DNA of 27,682 nucleotides. Origin: a virus. The DNA is taken from positions 1-27,682 of IMG/VR virus record IMGVR_UViG_3300003650_000032; one strand, 5' to 3'. The notes beneath the pieces were generated by a model that worked only from the letters and a program-made list of their open reading frames with translations, searched no databases and was not told the origin of the DNA. The position numbers and the translations under genes were made by a program. Below, in pieces: positions 1-7,511 of this stretch; within the stretch, counting starts at the first letter, position 1; every line of letters begins with the position of its first letter.

Positions 1-681
1 CAACCAGCTGGCGGCGTTATATTCCCGTATACGCCAAGTATTGAACTTGCATACAGAGCTAATTACGACCCATATGATCTTGTGCATTCGAATTTTCGTG
101 GTTATTTTTACAAAAATAGTAGCGTAGGCGAAATTCAAATGCGTGGCACATTTACAGCACAAGATAGTAACGAAGCAGAATATCTATTGGCGGTAATACA
201 TTTTTTCCGTTCGGTGACAAAAATGTTCTATGGTCAAGATGGTCAAGCAGGCACACCACCACCAATGGTCTACCTGTCTGGATTTGGCACAAATCAATTC
301 AACAACCATCCTTGCGTGGTATCTAATTTTAACTATAATTTACCCGCCGATGTTGACTACATCCGCGCTTATGGATCTAACAACATTGGCATTAATTTAG
401 AAAATAGAAGAACTCAAAGTTCCGGACCTGCTATAACTGGATCACTTGGAACTATAATGAAGTTAATCAACAACAACCTGCCGGGCGCGTCTCTTGTTAA
501 ACCTCCGGCGCCGAGTGCTATATCGAAACAAGTAAACAATCCAACAAGCGGTACCTATGTGCCAACTAAAATGGAAATATCACTTTCGTTGTTGCCGATG
601 CAGACACGAGCACAAATTAGCAAAGAATTCAGCCTCAAAGAATTTGCCGAAGGCAGTTTATTAAGAAAAGGATTCTGGTAA
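1..681 (+). CDS. Tail tube-baseplate junction protein, gp48/gp54-like (5' truncated)
   Basis: The frame is open from base 1, so this is the C-terminal 226 residues of a gene that begins upstream; the GTG at 82 is an internal valine, not a start. T4 gp54 and gp48 sit on the baseplate hub and start or cap the tail tube. The likeness is to the C-terminal part of gp48: a helical segment 'AVIHFFRSVTKMFYGQ' (nt 193-240) resembles the gp48 'IINIYQYFNYFSYGE' stretch. It is followed by a beta-rich part and a closing strand 'TKMEISLSLLPMQTRAQISK' (nt 565-624) like the strand that ends gp48. The stop overlaps the next start by one base (TAATG), which suggests coupled translation with the gp53-like gene, a known baseplate partner. 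Assignment rests on remembered family patterns and position. A generic tube or hub structural protein is the alternative. Confidence 0.6.
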   Translation, partial: QPAGGVIFPYTPSIELAYRANYDPYDLVHSNFRGYFYKNSSVGEIQMRGTFTAQDSNEAEYLLAVIHFFRSVTKMFYGQDGQAGTPPPMVYLSGFGTNQFNNHPCVVSNFNYNLPADVDYIRAYGSNNIGINLENRRTQSSGPAITGSLGTIMKLINNNLPGASLVKPPAPSAISKQVNNPTSGTYVPTKMEISLSLLPMQTRAQISKEFSLKEFAEGSLLRKGFW

Positions 682-983
682 TGGCCGCAACTTACAATTC
701 AACAAGTCCATATTACCTTACTGGATACAATCAGTTCTATCTTAGCACAATGGTTAATCGGCCTATCCCCAAGGAAAGTGACGACAAATTCTGGACTATA
801 ACACAAACATATCAGTATAGACCCGATGCACTTGCATTTGACTTGTATGCCGATGCTGGATTATGGTGGGTATTTTATCAACGCAATCCTAATACGCTGC
901 AAGCCCCGCCGTTGGATTTTGCAATAAACACAAGAATCTATATTCCCAAGATTACTACACTTAAATCAGTGTTGGGGTTTTAA
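681..983 (+). CDS. 53: Baseplate wedge protein, gp53-like (LysM-like fold)
   Basis: This 100-aa protein carries the hallmark 'YRPDALAFDLYADAGLWWVF' (residues ~46-65), followed by a QRNP turn, a DF pair and the strand 'TRIYIPKIT'. T4 gp53 has the related RPEELANAIYGNPQLYWVL stretch. The arrangement (helix, YxDxxLWW, then an xxIYIP strand) is that of the LysM-like fold of small baseplate proteins. In T4, gp53 clamps neighbouring wedges together around the hub. It is about half the length of T4 gp53 (196 aa), so it corresponds to the fold core only. The start overlaps the previous stop by one base and there is no strong ribosome site, so translation is probably coupled. The hub gene follows after three bases. 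Confidence 0.72.
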   Translation: MAATYNSTSPYYLTGYNQFYLSTMVNRPIPKESDDKFWTITQTYQYRPDALAFDLYADAGLWWVFYQRNPNTLQAPPLDFAINTRIYIPKITTLKSVLGF

Positions 984-986
984 ACT

Positions 987-3716
987 ATGGCACTAGTACG
1001 CGACAAATGGGGTTATCTGCGAGAGCCGCCCGGGTGGATGGAAATCTCGGCGATGAAAGAAAATCTTTTTCGATTGCAAGCGGTCACTAGCAGGTACTTA
1101 CAGCAAATCGTCGATGCCCAAAATGCCGGACGTGCAGATCTGGTTGCAACTCGAGAAGCAAGCCTTGCTAGTCACCTAGAATCTATTGCAATTCTACAAG
1201 CAGAAATTGCTGTTGCCGAAGGGAACCCGCCAGCACCGGCTCAAAGCGCCGCAGCAGCCGTAACCGATGCTAATGGAACACCACCAGCCGACTCCAACAC
1301 AACAACTGCGGCCAGCACCGCAGTTGTACCCGTTACTGTTGGTGACTCTGGTATTAATCCGCCAATTAAAACACAGGAACAAACACAAGCTACTTCTAAT
1401 GCTCCCGCGGTTAACAATGGATCACCTACACCGACTACTAGTCCCGGCATCGGAGTTCCTGCCGATGCTGGTGTACCGCCGTCTGCGTCGGCTTCCAAAA
1501 CAGTATCAGAAACATACTCTCCACAAGAGGTAGCTAATAAACAAATTACTCCAAGGCCAAATGTATTAGATAATTTCAGCAGTTACACATATAGAGCAAG
1601 TGTATACTTGATGTCTCCTGACCAGTACATTCGACTAGTAACTACACGCAAAAAAACAGTCAACGGTTATCAGCTATTGTTTCAAAGCGGTGGCGCACCG
1701 AATAACACAGGCGGCAAGCAAACTACTTTGCCAGGAGCCAATGCACCAGATGCCGGTCGCAATCCTGCATTTCCAAATGACTTCTATATTGACTCTGTTA
1801 CAGTCGAAAATCTAATTGCAGGTGGCGGTATTCCAGCTGCACATGGGGCAACGAAAATTAAATTTACAGTAATAGAACCATATGGCATTACATTAATAGA
1901 CCGCCTGTATGAAGCGGTGCAAGATGTTATGGGCAAGGACAGCGACACAACTATTAATTATGTTGCAGCAACCTATCTATTAGTCATTCGTTTTTATGGA
2001 TATGATGCTAGCGGCAATCTAGTAACAGGCATTGGTGCCCCGGATATAAATGGTTCATCAGATTCGAATGCAGTAATAGAAAAATTTATACCATTTAGAA
2101 TCGCCGAAGTTAACATGCAAATACAAAACAAGGCCGTACAGTATAATTTTGAGGCGGCGCCAGTGGGTCAAATCATCGCCTCTGGCACAAGGCGAGGCAC
2201 AATTCCGTACGACATTGCGCTGAGTGCCAGCACCGTTAAAGAATTACTTGGTAGCGACGATTACTTCAATGAATCGGCTTATACAGAGAGTAAAAGTGTT
2301 GCAGGAAATAATACTAGTACATCAACCGCGCCCCCTAATGCGGCAGCCGCCCCTACTAGTAAAAAAAGTGTTACACAAGGGCTAATGGCGATGTTAAACA
2401 AATTTCAAAAAGAATTAGTTCAAAAAGGAATTTATGCGGTTGCCGACCAGTATGAAATAGTTTTTGCAAATGGTGCTGAAAATATTGCATCTGCTAAAAT
2501 TATGCCACCCGGTACTACTAAAATAGACGCAAAGCAAACGCCAACCGCACCACCCCCAACTGTTGTGCTAGACAACATAGATCCAGCAAAGGTTAGAAAA
2601 GACACTAGCGTAAGAAACTGGAGTATATACGCCGGTATGCAAATAGTGCAAGTAATTGAGTTGGCCATTAGAAATAGTACTTATATTCTTGGTCAGCAGT
2701 TGATATATGAAAATACTGAAACCAATGAAGTGACTAAAAACGACAAAGCTACCGGTAAACCAGTAAGTTGGTTTCAAATTGGATTTGAAGCGACTCAGTT
2801 GTTGCCTTACGACAAATTAAGAAATGACTATGCATTTAAAGTAAAGTTTATAATAAGTTGGAAAAAAATAGACAACTACAACAGCAAGTATTTTCCGGTT
2901 AACAAATTTAATGGTGTTCACAAAAGTTATAAACACTGGTTTACCGGGCAGAATTCAGCAGTATTAGATTATCAAGAAACATTAAACAATTTATACAGAA
3001 TAACTGTAAGTGGCAGCGATAAAAACGTTAGTATGGCTGAGCTATATCGTAGAAACGTGTCCTCTAGCATGAGAGAAATGCCATTCTATAACTTTGACAC
3101 AACCAGTACAGAAAGTATGCAAGGTGGCGCTGGCAAGACCTTTGAAGCGGCTGCAAATTTAGCGGAAACTTTGTATGATCCCAAAGGCTTGGCAAACGCC
3201 AAAATAAAAATCATTGGTGATCCTGCTTGGATGCAGCAAGGAAGTCTTGCTGGTGGGGTATCTGCACAAGAATTTAACTATAGCGCCTTTTTACCCGACG
3301 GAACTATTAACTTTGATGCGTCACAAGTTATGTTTGAAATAGCTTGGCAAAAACCCGAGGACTATGATATTAACACCGGACTAGCAGATCCTTACAGCAG
3401 AACAGCCGCGCAAGGCGGTCAACGACAACCTTTGCAAAGTCGCATTTATACTGCAATCAAAGTTGTTAATGAATTCAAACAAGGAAAATTTGAACAGACC
3501 ATTGACGGCCGACTATATACCTTTATGAAGCCCGATGCTAGTAACAAAGCAGCCGGCGCTTCAGATGCTGCTAATTGGAATATCATAGACACTACATCAG
3601 GCAGTCAAGCTGAGTTTCTACAGAATCAAGAAATACGTCGACAGGCTCGCGAGAAGCGATATGCCGATAAAGCAGCAGTGCAATCTACACCGCAAGACAT
3701 GGCAAGAGAAGCATAA
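987..3716 (+). CDS. Large baseplate hub candidate (gp27 position), with Pro/Ala/Thr linker
   Basis: 909 aa; not firmly recognised. Residues 1-75 look helical; ~76-190 are a low-complexity Pro/Ala/Thr/Ser linker; from ~191 a beta-rich core begins ('SSYTYRASVYLMSPDQYIRL'). It continues with 'FYIDSVTVENLIAGGG' (~266), a 'KFTVIEPYG' strand-turn, 'LLVIRFYGYDASG' (~331), and 'PFRIAEVNMQIQNKAVQYNF' (~369-388). A second short linker lies near 441-461. The C-terminal third has 'GDPAWMQQ' (~745) and 'IKVVNEFKQGKFEQTIDG' (~824-841), of the kind seen at the end of tube-like hub domains, then a charged helix. Its place directly before the gp5-like spike gene and its tube-domain style suggest the gp27-type hub, but length and linkers exceed T4 gp27 (391 aa). 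The start ATG lies three bases after the upstream stop, with only a weak purine stretch before it. Confidence 0.5.
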   Translation: MALVRDKWGYLREPPGWMEISAMKENLFRLQAVTSRYLQQIVDAQNAGRADLVATREASLASHLESIAILQAEIAVAEGNPPAPAQSAAAAVTDANGTPPADSNTTTAASTAVVPVTVGDSGINPPIKTQEQTQATSNAPAVNNGSPTPTTSPGIGVPADAGVPPSASASKTVSETYSPQEVANKQITPRPNVLDNFSSYTYRASVYLMSPDQYIRLVTTRKKTVNGYQLLFQSGGAPNNTGGKQTTLPGANAPDAGRNPAFPNDFYIDSVTVENLIAGGGIPAAHGATKIKFTVIEPYGITLIDRLYEAVQDVMGKDSDTTINYVAATYLLVIRFYGYDASGNLVTGIGAPDINGSSDSNAVIEKFIPFRIAEVNMQIQNKAVQYNFEAAPVGQIIASGTRRGTIPYDIALSASTVKELLGSDDYFNESAYTESKSVAGNNTSTSTAPPNAAAAPTSKKSVTQGLMAMLNKFQKELVQKGIYAVADQYEIVFANGAENIASAKIMPPGTTKIDAKQTPTAPPPTVVLDNIDPAKVRKDTSVRNWSIYAGMQIVQVIELAIRNSTYILGQQLIYENTETNEVTKNDKATGKPVSWFQIGFEATQLLPYDKLRNDYAFKVKFIISWKKIDNYNSKYFPVNKFNGVHKSYKHWFTGQNSAVLDYQETLNNLYRITVSGSDKNVSMAELYRRNVSSSMREMPFYNFDTTSTESMQGGAGKTFEAAANLAETLYDPKGLANAKIKIIGDPAWMQQGSLAGGVSAQEFNYSAFLPDGTINFDASQVMFEIAWQKPEDYDINTGLADPYSRTAAQGGQRQPLQSRIYTAIKVVNEFKQGKFEQTIDGRLYTFMKPDASNKAAGASDAANWNIIDTTSGSQAEFLQNQEIRRQAREKRYADKAAVQSTPQDMAREA

Positions 3717-3719
3717 GGA
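3715..3719 (+). promoter_or_regulatory. Ribosome binding site AAGGA of the spike gene
   Basis: AAGGA overlaps the upstream TAA stop and ends six bases before the ATG at 3726. It is one of the few clear Shine-Dalgarno sites in the window and supports that start. Confidence 0.65.
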
Positions 3720-3725
3720 TATAAA

Positions 3726-5228
3726 ATGGCAACAGAAATACAACGCAGTAGAGGGCGCTCAAAAAATTACAAATTCGACCGCGGTGGCGTGGCAGCAGAA
3801 TTTGGGCCATTCTACGGCAAGGTAAAAAACACCACCGACCCCAATAGATCGGGTCGTATTCAAGTTTATATTGAATCATTTGCTGGCGGAGACGAAGATG
3901 ATAGTGCAAAGTGGACCACCATTAGTTACATGCCTGCATTCTTTGGCTCAACTCCACATAATCCGCCCAAGGAAGGTTTAGGGAGTTATATTGATGGTAA
4001 CGCAAACAGCTACGGGATGTGGTTTACCCCGCCCGACGTTGGGATTACTGTGTTATGTGTGTTCGTAAACGGCGATCGCAGTCAAGGATTTTATATTGGT
4101 GTAAGTCCAGATCAAAGTATTGGACACATGGTGCCAGCAATAGGTGCAAGCACAAACTTTGTTGCAGAAAATGTAAATCAAGCCGCATACTTTAGCGGTG
4201 CAACGCAGTTACCTGTTGTAGAAATTAACACAAACAACATTGCATTAGAAGGGTCTAGTCGATTCTTTGACAAACCAAAGCCTGTTCAAAGTGTAGCAGC
4301 ACAAACTATCTTTCAACAAGGACTAATTAAAGATTCTGAACGCGGCCCTATCCGTAGTTCAAGTCAACGAGAAAGTCCCAGCACAGTGTATGGTGTTAGC
4401 ACACCTGGCGCACCGGTTTATCAAGGCGGCATGAAGTTCGGAGAAGTAAAACAAAAAATTGACGCAGGAGAACTTAAACCGCAAGATGCCAAGATAATTG
4501 GGCGTGTCGGCGGCCATTCAATGGTAATGGACGACGGCGACATAAACGGCGAGAACAGACTAATAAGATTTAGAACTACCAATGGTCATCAAATTACAAT
4601 GAGTGATACTGGTAACTTTTTCTATATTGTTCATGCTAACGGGTTGTCCTGGTTTGAGCTCGGCGGCGAAGGCACATTAGATGTATATTCTTCAAATTCA
4701 ATTAATTTGCGTACACAAGGTGATATTAACTTGCATGCCGATCGAGACATTAATATGTTTGCCGGGCGCGATTTTAAGGTCAGGGCTATAGAAAATGTTC
4801 ACCTTGAAGCAAAAATTGATCTAAAGATAACCGCACAAGAAGATTTAAAAATCTACAGCAAAAGTTATATTGGTGTAAAGAGTGATGGCACGCTGGCGCT
4901 GGATAGTGCAGTTGGAAGCTGGTTGGGTGGAGATAGTTTAACATTTACAGCAGGTGGTATTGACCTCAATGGCCCAGCAGCAGCAAAAGTTACAGCACCT
5001 AATCCGCTAACAACAACAGTTCTCAACGATGTTTCGTTTAGCACCAGCGTGGGGTGGAAAGTAGATGATGGCGCATTGGAGAGTGTTGTTAGTCGAGCGC
5101 CAACTCACGAGCCATATCCTTATCATAACACCGGAGTTGATGTTGCAGTTGCATTTGAAGATGTACCAACGCCGCCACCGGGTGCTATACCTGTCCCTGC
5201 TGGAGTGGAGATTAGTAGAAAATCATGA
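3726..5228 (+). CDS. 5: Central spike protein, gp5-like, lacking the lysozyme domain
   Basis: 500 aa. Residues ~24-126 read as the gp5 N-terminal OB-fold: 'FGPFYGKVKNTTDPNRSGRI', then 'MWFTPPDVGITVLCVFVNGD', 'GFYIGV'. Residues ~127-260 are a Ser/Pro/Gln-rich linker without lysozyme-like sequence. From ~263 ('GHSMVMDDGD') a VgrG/gp5C-type region leads into short repeats with DIN/DLK steps about eight residues apart ('GDINLHADRDINMFAGRD', ~319-396), the signature of a trimeric beta-helix needle. The tail has a His/Pro motif 'HEPYPYHNTG' and a Pro-rich end. In T4, the gp5 trimer under gp27 pierces the outer membrane while its lysozyme digests peptidoglycan; here only the mechanical parts are visible. 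The stop overlaps the next start as ATGA. Family assignment is strong; tip chemistry is unknown. Confidence 0.85.
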   Translation: MATEIQRSRGRSKNYKFDRGGVAAEFGPFYGKVKNTTDPNRSGRIQVYIESFAGGDEDDSAKWTTISYMPAFFGSTPHNPPKEGLGSYIDGNANSYGMWFTPPDVGITVLCVFVNGDRSQGFYIGVSPDQSIGHMVPAIGASTNFVAENVNQAAYFSGATQLPVVEINTNNIALEGSSRFFDKPKPVQSVAAQTIFQQGLIKDSERGPIRSSSQRESPSTVYGVSTPGAPVYQGGMKFGEVKQKIDAGELKPQDAKIIGRVGGHSMVMDDGDINGENRLIRFRTTNGHQITMSDTGNFFYIVHANGLSWFELGGEGTLDVYSSNSINLRTQGDINLHADRDINMFAGRDFKVRAIENVHLEAKIDLKITAQEDLKIYSKSYIGVKSDGTLALDSAVGSWLGGDSLTFTAGGIDLNGPAAAKVTAPNPLTTTVLNDVSFSTSVGWKVDDGALESVVSRAPTHEPYPYHNTGVDVAVAFEDVPTPPPGAIPVPAGVEISRKS

Positions 5229-7069
5229 GTATTTTAAGTTTAATAAGATCGACGTTAGACGCCCCTGGTGGTGTTACTGCCAGTAGCTTTGTGGACTTTG
5301 TGGCTGTTCTCAAAGATCCCACCGCATGGACTGGCCAAGGTGGATTAACCAAATTTACTTTTAAGAATATCAACGGTGAAGTCTTTGAAATAAAGGGCCC
5401 GGCCGGGATGGTGCCGGCTCAAGCCGAAGCCATCTTTAAACAGCAAATTGACACTGGGTCATTAACAGGAATTAAAGTTGGCGGCGTGTTAAGTGCAGCA
5501 ACGCAGGCAGCAGGTGGACTTTCTAGTGCCGCAGCGATGTTAGGCTCGGCTGGTGCAGGGTTAACTGGGTTGCTTCCTGCGGGTGTTAATTTAAGTTCGT
5601 TAACTGCATCATTGGGCGGCCTGGCAGGCGGCATGGCAGGTGGCGTGAAGGGCCTGTTTACCTCAGCAGGGTTGGGCGAATTACCCGGCCTAACAGGCAG
5701 CTTGCAACAAATGGGGCGCGACGCGCAGACTTTCAGCGCCGGCATGGACCGCCTGGGTGGCACTGTCGGAACACAAATATCTTCAGCATTACAAGGCGGT
5801 GCTGCTGCATTTAATTCATTAACCACAGGTGCTAGTGCAGCCACTGGAGAAATTAGCAGAACACTAGGTGGAGGCGGCATTGCTACAGGGTTATCCGGAT
5901 TGTCTTCTCTGCCAGGCGCACTAACAACAGCATTAACAGGTGCCGCCGCACAAGTAGGATCGGTTATTAATACCGCGGTAACCAATCTTAGCAGTTCAAT
6001 ATCGGGTGTTGTAGCCAACGGAATTAATATTGCCGACTTTACTAAGCAGGGTGCAGCTTTAGCCGGAATAGCAGGAATGAAATTGCCCGATGTAACTGGT
6101 GCTCTAGCTGGTGTAAGTAAGTTAATTGGACAAGGTGCTAGTGCAATTAGCAATACACTTGGCGTAGGAAAATTTGGACTCGATGTTAAGCAGTTAGAAA
6201 CAGCGGGATTAGTTAAACCTGGCAGCGCCGCAGCATTCTTAGCCGGGGGTGATGCCGACATAGTTGCTGTTCTCAAAAGTCCCGCGGTATGGACCGGCAA
6301 AGACGGTGTAACCAGCTTACGCAGTATTCTTAAGAATCCAGCCCTGCAAGACAAAATTCAACAAGGACTAATGACAGCAGGACTTGGCCAGCTAAAACAA
6401 CTAGGAATACCCATTGACAGTTTGAAGCCTGCTGCACTTGCTGGATTAGCCACCAATGCTGCCAAAAGTGTAACAGATACAATGAGTGGGTTAGCCGGGA
6501 AGTTACCCGAAGGATTACAATCAAAATTTAATGAAATAAATGCCATGGCGGCAAATGCAGTAAAATTCACCAAAGGCAAAGTTGAACCAGCCGCTATTCA
6601 AGAAACAAAGCCCGAACCAGCGAGCAACACAGTTGACACGGTTACGGTTAGTGCAGCAGCAGCTAGGGTTGTGGGCAACGAGAAAGTTCCTAGTGTAGCT
6701 GTGTCGAGCGGCCCGTTTGCCGCCGCTAGATCTGTGTTAAACACTTATGTCGATTTTGTTCTAATTAATAGTGTTGCGGATATATCTATTTGGGCTGACA
6801 TTATTTTGCTCAATAGACAATCTAGCATTACGCAAGAACAATGGAACACAGTAAACAATGAATTTCTTGCAGCGAAAGCTACCTGGAATTCTCGAATTTC
6901 GGATCTAGTATCTGCCGCTGTGGTCGCACTTAATGGACTGCCTCCAGCCGAAAGAGCTGAACTGTCGATCCTCTGGCAACACACCCAGATTCTTGTCGCG
7001 TCAGTACTGAAGCAATCCAAAGAGAACAAAGCTGGCATTAAGGACCTGGCCAACAAAATCGCCACATAA
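5225..7069 (+). CDS. Gly/Ala-rich structural protein of unknown function with duplicated VLKxPxxWTG motif
   Basis: 614 aa; not recognised. The start overlaps the spike stop (ATGA), so the two are translationally coupled and probably act together. A motif occurs twice: 'VAVLKDPTAWTGQGG' at residues 26-40 and 'VAVLKSPAVWTGKDG' at 347-361. After the first copy comes 'FEIKGPAGMVPAQAEAIFKQ'. Residues ~90-330 are very rich in Gly, Ala, Ser and Leu, with many small-residue GxxxG-like spacings and no clear signal peptide. The C-terminal ~110 residues are helical and more polar ('NRQSSITQEQWNTVNNEFLA'). The frame has strong codon-level continuity to the stop. Possible roles are a hub-associated or tip-associated protein, or one that contacts membrane during injection. 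Nothing in the sequence decides this. Confidence 0.6.
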   Translation: MSILSLIRSTLDAPGGVTASSFVDFVAVLKDPTAWTGQGGLTKFTFKNINGEVFEIKGPAGMVPAQAEAIFKQQIDTGSLTGIKVGGVLSAATQAAGGLSSAAAMLGSAGAGLTGLLPAGVNLSSLTASLGGLAGGMAGGVKGLFTSAGLGELPGLTGSLQQMGRDAQTFSAGMDRLGGTVGTQISSALQGGAAAFNSLTTGASAATGEISRTLGGGGIATGLSGLSSLPGALTTALTGAAAQVGSVINTAVTNLSSSISGVVANGINIADFTKQGAALAGIAGMKLPDVTGALAGVSKLIGQGASAISNTLGVGKFGLDVKQLETAGLVKPGSAAAFLAGGDADIVAVLKSPAVWTGKDGVTSLRSILKNPALQDKIQQGLMTAGLGQLKQLGIPIDSLKPAALAGLATNAAKSVTDTMSGLAGKLPEGLQSKFNEINAMAANAVKFTKGKVEPAAIQETKPEPASNTVDTVTVSAAAARVVGNEKVPSVAVSSGPFAAARSVLNTYVDFVLINSVADISIWADIILLNRQSSITQEQWNTVNNEFLAAKATWNSRISDLVSAAVVALNGLPPAERAELSILWQHTQILVASVLKQSKENKAGIKDLANKIAT

Positions 7070-7072
7070 ATA
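7065..7072 (+). promoter_or_regulatory. Late-promoter-like CATAAATA before the gp25-like gene
   Basis: CATAAATA overlaps the stop of the upstream gene and fits the T4-type late element (TATAAATA) and the NATAAATA form I recall for T4-like cyanophages. Transcription would begin about at the ATG (7078), giving little or no leader; no Shine-Dalgarno site is visible there. It may be fortuitous. Confidence 0.35.
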
Positions 7073-7077
7073 TTACT

Positions 7078-7452
7078 ATGACTACATTCATCGGCTTTAA
7101 CACGCAAAATCAATACAAGAAGTTCACACTCACCGACTTTGAGTTAGTTAAGCGTGATCTACTAAATGCCTTCAATATTCGCCAGGGACAATTACCGGGC
7201 CGCCCCGGATATGGAACTATCATATGGGAATACCTGTTTGAAAATCAAATACAAGCAGTACAGCAAGGTATTGTAGATGAAGTTCAGCGAGTAGCAGGTG
7301 CCGACCCGCGGCTTTTCGTGAATAAGGTCAATGTGTATCCACAATTAAACGGTATGCTAATTGAAATAGAATTGCAGATGGTTGGCACATCATCCGCCGA
7401 ACTATTGTCATTAATGTTTGACCAACAATCTCGCAGCGCCAACTATGTATAA
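7078..7452 (+). CDS. 25: Baseplate wedge protein gp25-like
   Basis: 124 aa, near T4 gp25 (132 aa). Visible family features are the N-terminal helix 'LVKRDLLNAFNIRQGQLPG', the turn 'GRPGYGT' (residues 41-47) before 'IIWEYLFEN', and a DPR triplet (D76-P77-R78) where gp25 and its type VI secretion homologue TssE usually carry EPR. The end is an amphipathic strand region ('GMLIEIELQMV'). In T4-type baseplates gp25 joins two gp6 copies to form the core of each wedge and contacts the sheath start. The gp6-like gene follows after 59 bases, the expected partner order. The ATG sits eight bases after the upstream stop without a clear ribosome site, so re-initiation or a leaderless message are the options. 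Confidence 0.88.
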   Translation: MTTFIGFNTQNQYKKFTLTDFELVKRDLLNAFNIRQGQLPGRPGYGTIIWEYLFENQIQAVQQGIVDEVQRVAGADPRLFVNKVNVYPQLNGMLIEIELQMVGTSSAELLSLMFDQQSRSANYV

Positions 7453-7471
7453 CTACCCAGTTTTTTATGTC

Positions 7472-7479
7472 CATAAATA
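7472..7479 (+). promoter_or_regulatory. Late-promoter-like CATAAATA before the gp6-like gene
   Basis: CATAAATA stands in the 59-base gap between the gp25-like and gp6-like genes, 32 bases before the ATG at 7512. That leaves room for a short leader with an AAAAAAGG ribosome site (7494-7501). It differs from TATAAATA by one base and fits NATAAATA fully. No -35 element is expected for this promoter class. Confidence 0.5.
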
Positions 7480-7511
7480 AAGTATCAGGATATAAAAAAG
7501 GTTAACAAGCG

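Noticed and set aside
82-681. GTG at 82 as a gene start
   Set aside because: The frame is open back to base 1 with family-like sequence before it ('FPYTPSIELAYRANYDPYDL'), so the gene begins upstream of the window.
4100-4510. Hidden lysozyme or peptidase between OB-fold and needle of the spike protein
   Set aside because: The segment is linker-like and shows no Glu-Asp-Thr lysozyme arrangement or other catalytic motif that I can see.
5419-6354. 311-codon minus-strand open frame
   Set aside because: It lies opposite the Gly/Ala-rich gene; its Pro/Ala/Val-rich product is the mirror of GGC/GCA-type codons. No ribosome site or neighbouring minus-strand gene supports it.
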